Shown here: piece after piece, positions 51,501 through 60,510 of the stretch
How the letters are laid out: the number at the start of each line of letters is the position of its first letter
Numbering within the stretch: position 1 is the stretch's first letter
Source of the DNA: Tolypeutes matacus
Lineage: Eukaryota; Chordata; Mammalia; Cingulata; Chlamyphoridae
DNA length: 64,000 bases
Assembly: GCA_026826555.1 (NCBI GenBank)
Contig: JAKSZT010039134.1
Span: 1-64,000 of the forward strand
Direction: 5' to 3'
The notes under the pieces: model-generated
Seen by the model: the letters and a program-made list of their open reading frames with translations, nothing else
Database searches by the model: none
What the model was told of the DNA's origin: nothing
Program-made: the position numbers and the translations under genes

Positions 51501-54500
51501 AAGTATTTCCACATATATGACATATTTTCTCTAGTTGCATGCTTTTCTATTAAAAATCTGCCCAAATCTAAGGCAAATAGTACTGCAGTCAGACATACAT
51601 CTCCTCCTAGTTTTAACCACACAGGAGAGAACAGATGGTTTCTATGAATATAGAAAATTCCTGAGGCATGTTAGTTCACCTTAGGTCCAAATAACTGCTC
51701 CAGTACCATAAAGAGAAGGGACAACCTTATTTAAGAGAATTACATCATCATTGTTTAAGAGAATGCAATCAGTTCAATCAGCACTGGAATCTGGGACTAC
51801 TTTAGACTTCTTTGCTCTTTCTGGGACACTGCCCAGGTTTTTCCTGCTATTTACCCTCCCCTGATCATTCATTGTTACCTGGCAGCCAGTCTTAGCTCTT
51901 CTTCACCCTCCTCAGCCTCATGATTTTCTGCAAACAAATGAATCATTGCCCAGTCATACATTGCATAGTGCAAATTTCACTTGTTAGAAACACAGTGGCC
52001 TAACTGGTTATGGAAACAGAGTTACTTTGGGGTGAGTTCAAGGTACACTAAAAGCATTTTACTGAAAGGTCCCATATTTTGTATTTCAAGAAAACAGACT
52101 GACTTGGTTTTCTAATGCAGCAGGCAAAATGTTCCCGGTCTGAATTATTGTCATGGCATGCTCTGCCTCAAATTGGGAAGATGTTAAAGATGTTACTTGT
52201 CCATCATTCTTTTGAACTTTTCCAGCTGTATCTTCCATCCTGCCATAAAGCTGGTTGCCAAGCACAGTAGCTCTATGACCCATCAGGGCTCTAACATAGA
52301 CCCACTCCTTTCTTTATGATATGGAAAAACCGTCCTGACCTACTTCCCTCTACACATTGGGACCTTCACGGAGAACTACAAATCTGCTTCTACTGCATTA
52401 ACATGGGAAATTCACTATGGAAATTGTTCCAGTATAGACCACCATGTGCTACTACATCAAGTACCTAAACTAACCCCAAACAGAGGGTATTTATAATTTT
52501 TGAAGTGATTTAATGAATATTACACTTTTTTATACTACTATAACCATGTAACACCCATTCTGATCCATATTACAGTTGTGGAAACCCAAATCCACGAGGA
52601 AAATCAACCCCTAGTACAATTAGAAAGGATGGGGAAACTTTGATATGTACGCCATGGCTCTTTTCAATCTTACGAGCTACCTCCTCTCAAATCCTTACTT
52701 TGTTCCATTAAACCTCTTTAGGTCTTCCTCCTTCCCAAAAGGCCATATTCTATCCAGGATGAAGGAGACATATATAACACTGTGAACTCCAACCCAGTGG
52801 GGTTTTTGCCTGTGCTCCTACCGAGGCAATACTGATCATTTCATGGCCACAAATGTCCACTGCAAAGGCAGACAGCAGATACCAATGTCATTTACAGAGG
52901 TCGGGAGGTGTGGCTCTCTTGTGACCCTGGGAACTAGAGTAGCTCTGGTTCCTTGGGCCTGTGGCCAACTTACCTGACTGGAGCTCGTGGTAAAGGCACT
53001 CTGCCAGCTTGCGTCCTTGATCCAGTTTCTCTCGAAAGCTCGGCCACTGGGAGCTGTCAGGTTCATTGTGGCTGAGCAGGTCTCTGAAGAGCTGACTGAG
53101 CATGTGAGAGCCATCTCTCCCTACTCGCAGCTTCTGCCTTATCTGAATCAGCTCTTGGGGTTGCTCGGGAATTGGGGGAATGTATTTCCTATGAAGGGAT
53201 ACAAGAGAAAATTTAAGAATGCAAAGAGGTGAATAAATGGTTTCTTTGTGATTATTTTGTATGTTTTTTGTTGTTGTTTTTTAGGAGGTACCAGGGATCG
53301 AACCCTGGGCCTCATACTTGGGAAGTAGACGTTCAGTCACTTGAGCTATATCTGCTCCCCTGAATGAATGGTTTTAAGGATTTAAAAGACTTCTCTGAGA
53401 ATATCCCCAAATGCTTTTCCCAAAAATTTTGTCCCTTGTTTGGTGAACTGACTGTTGCAAAGAGAATGAAAAAGTTTAAAAAATGAAAAATGAAAACCGG
53501 CCTTGTCCTTATCAGAGACACCTCCTGAAAGATTCCGTATATTCCCCCTGTTTTACTCTTCTGAAACCAAAACCAGGTGGTTCCCGACTCTGCTTCATAA
53601 AGATGCCCCTTCAGGTCCCCTCTCTTCAGTGCACACCCATTTCCTGATGTAACCCAGAGGGTCCTACACACAGAAGGGACAGAGAGCCAGACAGACATGT
53701 GAGAGAGGGACAGCTGGTATGAGCTGAAAAGATGAAAAGACAAAAGAAAGGATTGAGGAGAAAACATTGTTTTCAATGAAATAAAGACAAGCCATGGTCA
53801 GTCAGAAGTAGAGTAAGAGGAAAGGAGTCCTTAGATAAATGCAGTCCTTAATTTACCATAAGGTTGTTCTTTTATTTTTTGAAAAGTATCTGTCCTACAT
53901 GTACTTGGCTTGTACATTTCTGCCCTTCCCCTAGCCCAAATTTGCTCTTATTTCTCCCAGCTGAGCTCCCCATGGCAACGCTTTATCCACCTTCACTCCT
54001 TACCTGAGTCTCAGAGCAGGTCCAGGCTTCTCTACCAGCTCCCCCTCCTCAAACTGCAGCTTCTCCCCCAGCACGGATTCCAGGATATCTTTATATTCTT
54101 CTGCTTCTGAGAAAAGAAAGACATGACTGCCTCAGTGGAAGCTGGACATGCTGCCTTCAAGGGAGGAGGCAGGGCCCATCCCCAGGCCAAAATCAACCCA
54201 AGTGCTAGGCTCGACACTGGGATTTCCATATCTTTATTCCTCAGTCTCCTACTACATGGCATTTGATTGCTCTCCATTTTCAAGATGAGAAAAGAAAAGT
54301 TAGCCCCTAGGCAGGTAAATAACTTGAAAGTGATGATTCAACTGCAATGAATTAAGCTAAATTAGCAGGTCTGTCAACAAATCATGGGTCCCTTTACCAA
54401 GGCTTGCAGCCTCTTAAGTAGAGCACTAAGCAGAGGGCTAAAGTAGAGATTTGTGGCATACTGGGAAGGCCCCAAAGACTGTCAGGCTGATGATTTCCTT

Positions 54501-56229
54501 TCACTCGGAGTTTCAAGAATTTCAAATATTACACAGATAATATAGATTATCTAGAAACAATTATGTAAACAATAAGGCTTAAGGCTCATAAGTGCCTAAA
54601 AGAAATGGGATCAAACTCTATTATATTTGCTTTAAATTAAAAGTAGAAGAAAGAAGTAATAAAGGGTTATTTACACACCATGCCTGGCACTGCTATAAGA
54701 GCTTTACAAACTGTAACTCATCTCTTTGTTTAAAAAAAACTTGGTGAGGTAGGTACCACTGTAGGACCATTTTAATGGGGGGGGGGCAGGACTCAGGGGC
54801 ACAGCAGACAACTTGGATTTGAACCCAGGAACTCTGACCCCAGGCTCCATGCTCCTCTTCACTGTACTGTTATCTTTGCACACAGTTCATGAGTGACATG
54901 GTTCTTCTTCAACTCCTTTTTTCTCCAGCATTTTTATCATAAGTAAAGATAGTAATAAAACTTAATTTATCCACTCCTCAAATCTTTCCACTTACTAGCC
55001 TGCTTTAAGTTTTACTTTTCTGGTTGTCAGTAATTTTCAATAAAACAAATCCCCCCTATTGGTTTATTAAAAAGTAATTGTAGGAAAATGAAGCCAATTC
55101 AAGTTCACAGTTGACAAGATGCCTTCTATCCATTCTGTTGTGCATGTCCCCCTGTTCTCATGATCCCTTCAGGCCAATGGGTCTCCAAACATGAAAGATG
55201 ACATTGGGGATGGAAGTGGCTTTCCCTTAAACTGTGGCCTGGGTTTATCTGGGTTTGGTGGTCTCCACTCAGCCTTCTTCTCACTTTGCCCACATGTCTC
55301 CTAGCTCAGATGCTGAAGGGCCACCTGGAGCTCGTGGCCGCTCTGAGGCATGGAGGCTCACCAGCTCAGGGACAGGCAGACAGGAAGTAACAGATACTCT
55401 GATTCTCCCAGATTCACACTCAACCTCACCACAGAGTGGCACAGGGCTTCCTTGGATTCCAGTGGAAGGAGACACTGCCCACGGAAGCAGGACTTCCTTC
55501 TCACCATGGAGAGATGCAGCGGAAGTTCCGTGAGGAACAGAATCATCCTTAAGCTCCTTCAAGGTGGGCATGGTATACTATTGTGACATTTCCCCCAGGG
55601 TAACTAGAACAGTGCTTTACCAATTGGGCCTCACTAGAAGGATCAGTTGATAGAAGCCCATTAGTGCCAGGACATTTAGACTAACAGTGATGTCAGATTT
55701 CCAGCATCTGATCCAACTGAGGCTCCTAGAGAAATAGAGTAGCCCATTCCTAAGAGAAACAACAGTTTTGTGCCTGCTCTGAGGATTCCTAAAGTGGGAT
55801 CTGAACTTTTGTTCTATTTTCACATCAATGTTAACTTGTAAAATTTCTTTTACTTCCCTGTGCTTCAGATTTTCCATCCTCTGCAAATTGACAAAAATAT
55901 ACCTATTATTCTGCCCCTAAGATTGTAGCCTGGATAAAATTCATTTTGAGATAGGGGAAAGAAGAGTAAAACCTGGAAGGTCTTTATCTTATCAGAGGGA
56001 CAACAGAAAATCGGTCATGAGCTGGGGTGTCTGTGGCCCTGTAGGACTTACTGTACTTCTGTAGCTGGTTGGCCAGGGAGTATGCAGTCGCTTGTGATAT
56101 AAGGAATTTCTCTGTGAGGTCTCTGAAATCCTGTTTGCTTTTGGCCAGCTGATAGCGCAATTCCTGGTTCATTTCCTGGATGCTCAGTGCTGTCCTAGGA
56201 GCACAGGAAGTGCTGAGAGAGCCTGCCAT
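36301..56229 (-). CDS. NBPF: NBPF-like (Olduvai/DUF1220) gene, 16 coding exons, about 774 aa
   Basis: Spliced gene model joined by hand; coordinates span all exons. Coding segments are 56229-56052, 54106-54004, 53188-52974, 51933-51885, 51104-50929, 49877-49829, 49387-49212, 48531-48480, 47833-47625, 46559-46505, 45938-45730, 44683-44632, 44091-43928, 39450-39211, 37333-37146 and 36510-36301 (2325 nt with stop). Every junction is GT-AG, all phases agree and no internal stop occurs. Coiled-coil exons carry the NBPF pattern LxQLRxxLRxGR...LLxxND...EQLAEGxxLAE. Olduvai exons carry RLSxE...VLQDSxDECxLTPS...LPD. The family is related to myomegalin (PDE4DIP) and its biochemical role is poorly known. 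The paralogue at 1-12520 is decayed, so this is probably the functional copy. The 5' UTR exon and promoter were not identified. Exons 14-16 are the least certain part. Confidence 0.82.
37146..37333 (-). CDS. NBPF: NBPF-like coding exon 15 (unrecognised)
   Basis: Residues 643-705, 188 nt, starting in the phase left by exon 14 and ending on a codon boundary. Acceptor TTCCATAG/GC, donor GAG/GTAATC. Contains TMECDYLEYPAVNKDG and a basic stretch LKQKILKRKQLLSKRKLACR. The frame stays open past the donor to a stop at 36822, so a read-through terminal exon is the alternative. Confidence 0.55.
38850..39065 (+). repeat. MIR SINE, right copy
   Basis: Same MIR insertion as at 905-1110 in the same intronic position downstream of exon 14. 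Confidence 0.8.
39211..39450 (-). CDS. NBPF: NBPF-like coding exon 14 (unrecognised C-terminal exon)
   Basis: Residues 563-643, 240 nt, 4.5 kb downstream of exon 13. The acceptor is strong (TTCTGCTTTCAG), the donor is CAAG/GTAGGT, and the phase fits exon 13. It encodes SCDACHPGPLIEPMSHPVS and LQLQHQWESGDHRP and is rich in Q, H, P and S. Only this frame is open across the exon. The left copy keeps all 79 codons open at 1263-1502 with no length change. I do not recognise the domain. Confidence 0.68.
39460..43920. other. NBPF: NBPF intron 13 (old repeats only)
   Basis: No exon seen. It holds a decayed SINE (39849-39945), sequence resembling L2- and L3/CR1-type LINEs (about 40480-40910, 41050-41400) and an AT microsatellite near 41800. 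Most of this interval is missing from the left copy. Confidence 0.5.
39849..39945 (-). mobile_element. Diverged DAS-type SINE in NBPF intron 14
   Basis: Minus strand resembles the same tRNA SINE (GGAGCAGGAGTAAAGTTGAG, ACGAGGTCCTGG) with a poly-T start on the plus strand. Box B is degraded. Confidence 0.65.
43928..44091 (-). CDS. NBPF: NBPF-like coding exon 13, Olduvai domain 3
   Basis: Residues 508-563, 164 nt. Reads RLSREPQKDKMKK, VLQDSKDECYLSPSNHYG and SDSHQPSCPLF, the most canonical Olduvai copy here. Acceptor CCCCACCAG/G, donor A/GTAAGTA. In the left copy this exon is deleted; only the acceptor end remains near 1581. Confidence 0.9.
44632..44683 (-). CDS. NBPF: NBPF-like coding exon 12 (52-nt acidic linker exon)
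   Basis: Residues 491-508, exactly 52 nt, reading ENHEEEEDEEEQELPAPR. Length, phase and acidity are those of the classic short exon of the NBPF doublet. Acceptor TTTGCAG, donor AG/GTAAAA. The left partner (2125-2164) is four codons shorter but in frame. Confidence 0.86.
45730..45938 (-). CDS. NBPF: NBPF-like coding exon 11 (coil exon, third of three)
   Basis: Residues 421-491, 209 nt. Contains ELTVLRQRVQKGRQASFLLS, HLLTPGDNHQAQS and EQLAEGRVMAERL. The HLLTPGD segment resembles NBPF LLTPDE. Acceptor CACCTCAG/G, donor CAG/GTAAGT. The left partner (3773-3981) has a stop at its second full codon and a destroyed donor. Confidence 0.86.
46505..46559 (-). CDS. NBPF: NBPF-like coding exon 10 (55-nt linker exon)
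   Basis: Residues 403-421, reading ENHDYKLYIEEIQGLPVPR. The ENH start is shared with exons 4 and 12, showing common origin. Acceptor GTTAGCAG, donor AG/GTAATA. It links two coil exons with no Olduvai exon between them. Confidence 0.78.
47190..47310 (+). repeat. MIR remnant in the coil-exon module
   Basis: GAGCCATTTTACAGATGAGG and the following text. The same remnant occurs at about 5610-5730, 45290-45400 and 52555-52650, always downstream of a coil exon. It therefore spread as part of the exon module rather than by separate insertions. Confidence 0.75.
47625..47833 (-). CDS. NBPF: NBPF-like coding exon 9 (coil exon, second of three)
   Basis: Residues 333-403, 209 nt. Contains RVLTQLRKQLRAGRFVSD, DDLLNHNDNHETGS and DQLAEGWRLAERL. 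Acceptor ATCTTAG/G, donor CAG/GTAAGT. The left partner (6044-6257) has a CGA-to-TGA stop and a 1-nt deletion. Confidence 0.86.
48480..48531 (-). CDS. NBPF: NBPF-like coding exon 8 (52-nt linker exon)
   Basis: Residues 316-333, reading KIQKKPQDVQRGKPVILT across its junctions. Acceptor CTTTGCAG, donor AC/GTAAGT. Unlike exons 4, 6 and 12 it joins an Olduvai exon to a coil exon and is basic rather than acidic. Confidence 0.8.
49212..49387 (-). CDS. NBPF: NBPF-like coding exon 7, Olduvai domain 2 (divergent)
   Basis: Residues 257-316, 176 nt, the same length and phase as exon 5. Reads EEDTLSEHYLSHFHCHELPG then SHQPPSS and SDEQEVCSSL. The Olduvai frame is kept, but the usual VLQDSxDEC core is reduced to DTLSEHYLS. 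Acceptor CCCCAGCAG/G, donor A/GTGAGT. The left partner (7089-7264) keeps a more canonical core. Confidence 0.82.
49829..49877 (-). CDS. NBPF: NBPF-like coding exon 6 (49-nt linker exon)
   Basis: Residues 241-257, reading QKHDQKEEEGQEPVAHR. Acceptor TTTGCAG, donor AG/GTAACT. The left-copy partner at 11616-11664 has the same length but an in-frame TAG. Confidence 0.83.
50929..51104 (-). CDS. NBPF: NBPF-like coding exon 5, Olduvai domain 1
   Basis: Residues 182-241, 176 nt. Reads RLSSKIQETEE, NEVLQDSMDECCLTPSSYY, DLPDFHRPPSSS and EISFALDEA, a clear Olduvai (DUF1220, Pfam NBPF) signature of the type VLQDSLDxCYSTPS...LPDxxQP. Acceptor CTCTACCAG/G, donor C/GTGAGT. No counterpart exists in the left copy, whose homology ends between this exon and exon 6. 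Confidence 0.9.
51885..51933 (-). CDS. NBPF: NBPF-like coding exon 4 (49-nt acidic linker exon)
   Basis: Residues 166-182. An AG after a TTTGC tract opens AA-AAT-CAT-GAG, reading ENHEAEEGEEELRLAAR. This is the short acidic exon that precedes each Olduvai exon in NBPF genes. Donor AG/GTAACA. Phase 2 in, 2 out. Confidence 0.84.
52974..53188 (-). CDS. NBPF: NBPF-like coding exon 3 (coil exon, first of three)
   Basis: Residues 94-166, 215 nt. It carries the core coil motif ELIQIRQKLRVGRDGSHMLSQ followed by DLLSHNEPDSSQ and LDQGRKLAECL, the counterparts of NBPF [32 protein letters not shown] and LAEGCRLAQHL. Acceptor CTTCATAG, donor CAG/GTAAGT. A DAS-type SINE sits in the intron just upstream (about 53244-53360). 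Confidence 0.87.
53244..53360 (-). mobile_element. DAS-type tRNA SINE in NBPF intron 2
   Basis: Minus-strand reading starts GGGGAGCAGATATAGCTCAAG (box A region) and has GGTTCGATCCCTGG (box B), then an A-rich tail. Imperfect duplications tgaataaatggttt and tgaatgaatggttt lie at 53230-53243 and 53361-53374. Confidence 0.82.
54004..54106 (-). CDS. NBPF: NBPF-like coding exon 2
   Basis: Residues 60-94, 103 nt, phase 2 in and 2 out. The acceptor is a strong TTTTCTCAG and the donor is AG/GTAAGG. The reading KAEEYKDILESVLGEKLQFE matches the NBPF segment KYEECKDLIKxMLRNERQFKEE at the same exon position. It is charged and helical, continuing the N-terminal coil. Confidence 0.83.
54655..54880 (+). repeat. 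MIR SINE in NBPF intron 1
   Basis: Full MIR pattern (ACCATGCCTGGCACTG, GGTGAGGTAGGTACCACT, GATTTGAACCCAGG). Belongs to the intron between exons 1 and 2. Confidence 0.88.
56052..56229 (-). CDS. NBPF: NBPF-like coding exon 1 (start codon, first coil segment)
   Basis: Residues 1-60. The ATG at 56229-56227 lies one base after a pyrimidine-rich acceptor (AG at 56232-56231), so this looks like the first coding exon behind a non-coding 5' exon. The protein starts MAGSLSTS and continues IQEMNQELRYQLAKSKQ, which lines up with the NBPF amino terminus (M-x-SAGPLSS, then a NILEINEKLR-like stretch). Donor is A/GTAAGT; the exon ends one base into a codon. A shorter exon starting at 56194 after a second AG would use a later in-frame ATG. 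Confidence 0.8.
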
Positions 56230-56230
56230 G

Positions 56231-58680
56231 CTGAAGCAGGTAGCAGGAGAGTGGAGGCCAAGACTGGGGACAAGAAACCCAAGCACATGATGGATTAAAA
56301 ACAAGTGAAATCAAGTGTGTTGAATCAGGAAGAAGAAATGAGGATACTGTAATTCTTAACTTACTGTTAGGTCAACTTTGATCAACACTCCACGGCTCTT
56401 GAGGGTCCTTAACCACACAAAACAACTTCCAGATGCCAGAGCACAGAGTCTTAGACACTGCCTGGGGCTCAGCCTCCAACAGGAGTGCTGGAGGGAGGGC
56501 CCAGCCACCCAGGTAACTGCCTGGAGTCTCAATAACAGAATAGAAGGTGGGGGGTGTCATGGAATGTCGGGAGTCTGTTGCCTAGGCCACACTGATACAC
56601 AAGGCCACCTGGTCTCCTCTGAAGGCCACCATCCTTGGGGTCCACCTCCTCAGGAGCCACTCTCGATTTATGTGTGGCTTGTCCTGATAACACACATCTG
56701 ACTTCAAAAAATCTAAGCATTTCTCATTATTCATTCTTGTATAGGTATAAGAATATCAAGACAGTAATCACTCCCCAAATCATTATTTTCTTTAGGGCTT
56801 TCCTGAAGTCATGCCACCTTCTTTTTAAATTCAAACAGATCTTAATGCTTTACCTATGGTGAAAATGGAAAACTTTTAAGTTAACAATGTTCTACTCTGG
56901 ATCTTCTCCTGTATTTTACATATCCTCTAAAAAGTAGAGAAAAATATAGCAGAATATATATTATGTGAATGAATAAATACTTCTAAAAATGCTTTCTTCC
57001 TATATCTTGTTTTTCTGTATCCCAATATCAGGTTTGTTTCTTTTCTCTCTGTGGGAAACCCAGCTGGCTTTTCATTAAACTCAACTTAATATTGTCAGCT
57101 TACCACCTAACCTCAAGCTCATTCTCTCTGAGTGGGATGCTTTGTTTTTTAATGTCACTAAACATTACATTTTGTACTCTTCACTTCTGGATTTCATTCA
57201 AGCCCCTCAATAGCTGTTTTCAAGATTTTTAAGTGATTAAAATAGTCTATCTTTCCTTGAATACTCAGGCTTTGCCTGAGTTGAAGGTGACATGGGTGTG
57301 ACCCTGAGCCTCTGAGCAGTCATGAAAAAGGAAAGGAAGGAGGACTGCCCCAACTACTCCCCTCTGCCTACTAATAGACATTTGTGTAGTTTCCAGATTT
57401 TTGTGATTATAAATAAAACTATTGGGAAACACCAAGGGACAGATTGTTGTGGTGATATATTGTATAAACATCAAAACCCCAGCGTCTGGTCACGTCACTG
57501 GTATACACTTATATTTTTAACAAATTTATCTTTTCAATTTTTTAAAATTACCACAAGTGGATGAGATTTCCTGTTGCTTTAAAACCTCCCTCATTTGGTA
57601 AACCCAGTCACTCAATTGTAGTTACACTAATGTATATGTAATGGTTATCTCACTTAAGTATTAATTTATTTCCCTGATGACTAGAATGTTGAGCATTTAT
57701 TCAAGATCTTATTGGTCCTTCACATATATTCTTTGTAAAGATATGTTTATATCTTTTGACCAATTATTCTATTTCATTGATTTATTGATTTATGATCTAT
57801 TCTGCAAATTGTTTCTTGAAGATAAATATAATTTTTCTGTTTGGAGGCTTTTATTTTCCCTTAATGATATACTGTTTTGGATATAAACACACGCACATAT
57901 GTGTGTTTGATATTTTATGGAAGTAATTATTGCCTAACTTAATGTTGAAAAAGTTTTCCTATGTTTTCTTTTGAGAATTTTTCTAGTTGTAGCTTTTCCA
58001 TTTCTGCTATAATCCATGTTGAGTAAATTTTGAGTATGTGGTGAGAAAAGGGTTGATATTTTTAATACAACATTTAACTTTCCTGTCTACATTTAGTGAT
58101 GAAAATTAACATTATCCACTGATATATCAGAAATTGTTACATTCATTCAAATGTTTGTGGATCTGATTTTGTGTATTAAATATAAACTTCTATAAACAAT
58201 TTTACATGGACAGATATTTTTTTCATTTTGTTGGAATGGCTGTATCATATAATAGGTGTATATTTAACTTTAAAGATTGTCAAACTGTTTGCTGAAGTGT
58301 TTGTACAATTTTCCTTCTCCATTAGCAGTGTAAAAGTTTTAGTTCATCCACATCCTTGCCAATACTTGGTATGATCAGTCTTCTAGTTTGAGGTATTTTT
58401 AATAGTAGGCAGTTGTATCTCCTCAAGGTTTAAATTTGCATTTACTTAATGACTAATGGTGTTGAGTATCTTTTTTTTTTTTCAGTGTCTTCTTTTTGAA
58501 ATGTCTCTATACATAATTTTTTCTTTTCTTTTTTCATTTTCTGGAAATGAAATCAGTTTTCAACATTTGAAAATTACTTCCCCTTCAAAGGTCTAATTGT
58601 CAAAAAGAATAGAGTGATTTGCTCTGTTGTTACTTGTATGTGAATGAATAATGGACATCTTAAAAATAATAGCTCTCACG
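56231..58680. other. Upstream flank or 5' intron of the NBPF-like gene
   Basis: The first part (to about 57400) is unassigned; from about 57550 it is old antisense L1 (GAATGTTGAGCATTTATTC and following). No 5' UTR exon, CpG island or promoter could be identified. Confidence 0.5.
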
Positions 58681-58870
58681 GTACCAGCATTCATTTTTTT
58701 ATATATATTTTTTATTAGACAAATTGTGAGCTTACAATAAATTATGCACAATGTGCAGAATTCCCATACATGATCCCTCCAGCAACTCCTTACATTGTTG
58801 TAGAATATTTGTTACAGATTATGAAAGAGCATCATCAAAATATTACTACTAACTATGGTCTGTGGCTTAC

Positions 58871-59441
58871 CATGTTAGTCAGCCAAGGGGTGCTAATGGA
58901 AAGTACCAGAAATCTGTTGACTTTTATAAGGGGTATTTATTTAGGGTAAAAGTTTACAGTTACCAGGCCCTAAAGAGTCCAAAACAAGTCTGTTTTCTCT
59001 CCAAAGTCTGTTGTCACATGCTGAAGCAAAATGGTGGGCAATCTCTGCGAGGGTTCAGCCTTCCTTTCTCAGCTACAGGCAGGCATGGGGCTTCTTTCTT
59101 TCTGGACTGAGCTGTAAACTATCAGGCAAATGGCTCATCTCTCTTCCCAGGGCCTCTACTGTGTCTATGGAGCTCTCTCTTTCTTCCCGTGTATCTCCAT
59201 CTCTGTCTTCTTCAGGGACTGCCCGTTTATATCAGTCCACCGAGGGGGTAGAGACTCAACCCTAAATAAAGCCCTATTGACATGGTCAAAATAAGGCCAT
59301 AATCTCAACATAATTTAATCAAAGACATCTGAGCTGAATCTAATACAATCAAAGGGTATCATACTCAGAGGAACAAACTAATTTAAAAGCAGAATTTTGC
59401 ACTATTATTTTGGAATTCATAAATAATATCAAACTGCCACA
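58871..59441 (-). mobile_element. Solo LTR, copy 4
   Basis: 571 bp, plus-strand start CATGTTAGTCAGCC and end AACTGCCACA, 5-bp duplication cttac at 58866-58870 and 59442-59446. It is inserted in antisense L1 3' UTR sequence. Confidence 0.82.
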
Positions 59442-59446
59442 CTTAC

Positions 59447-60410
59447 ATTTGATATACTTTTTCCACATACCTCCCTAATATTAACACCATGTATTAGTAT
59501 CATACATTTGGTAAACTTCATGAAAGAATGCTCTCATATTTCTACAATGCATTTCTCCAGTTTAAATTTGAATGTGCCCTTCTTATTAAGCTTTGAGAGT
59601 TCTTTAAATGTTCTAGATAGGAATCCTTTAACAGCATTTCCTTCTGGAGACCTCGGCATTCAACACTGCCAAACTGAGCCACCATGGAGCCAAGGAGTAG
59701 CTTATATCCAAAAAGGCTGAAATCTGGCTGATGCTCAGAGTCCTGGAATAAGATGTCATCCAGCTGTTGGAAATAACCAGAAGGAGGACCAGGTAAACCA
59801 CTGAGGTGATCCACAGGCACTTTTCAATAGTCACTGCTATCAGCTCTCCCTCATTACATTTCTCATACGTTACTGTTTTCTAGCCTGAGAGTGCCATGAG
59901 ATGGTTAAGTTCATGGGTAACTTGGCTAGTTATGGTGCCCAGTAGTTTGGCCAAGCAAACACTGGCTGGATTGTTACTGGGATGGCATTTTGCAGTTTTT
60001 AATCTTTAGTCAGTTGTTTGCATTTGTGGTTGATTACATATACAATCAATAAAGGAGATTCCCTTCAGCAATAAGAAAAGTTACCCAACACACTGAAGAC
60101 CTTAAAGGGAGAACTGATGATTTCATCAGTTAGGAAAGAAGAAATTATCTCTCTCCTTCAGCCAGCCAGCTTATGGGGAATCCATCGAAACCTACATTGG
60201 GGTTCCCACTTGTGGTCTAACCCATGGAGTTGGGACTTGCCAGTCCCCAAGGTCACACGAGCCAATTCCTATAACAGACCTCTTAATATTTATATACATT
60301 CTGTCAGTTCTGTTTCTCTGGCCACCCCTGACTGATATGGCCCATGAGTTGGGATAATATTATATACATCTCTGTATCCATGGGTCCAGGCACAGAGCCA
60401 AGCACTGAGG
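59447..60410. other. Old repeats and an unassigned coding-like stretch
   Basis: Minus strand 59630-59825 holds about 65 open codons (DHLSGLPGPPSGYFQQ, KLLLGSMVAQFG) inside old L1 sequence; not recognised. From about 59880 the text (AGTTTGGCCAAGCAAACACTG, CTGTTTCTCTGG) resembles an old mammalian interspersed repeat. Confidence 0.4.
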
Positions 60411-60510
60411 NNNNNNNNNNNNNNNNNNNNNNNNNNNNNNNNNNNNNNNNNNNNNNNNNNNNNNNNNNNNNNNNNNNNNNNNNNNNNNNNNNNNNNNNNN
60501 NNNNNNNNNN
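60411..60510. other. Assembly gap (100 N)
   Basis: Exactly 100 undetermined bases, the usual placeholder for a gap of unknown size. Confidence 0.99.
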
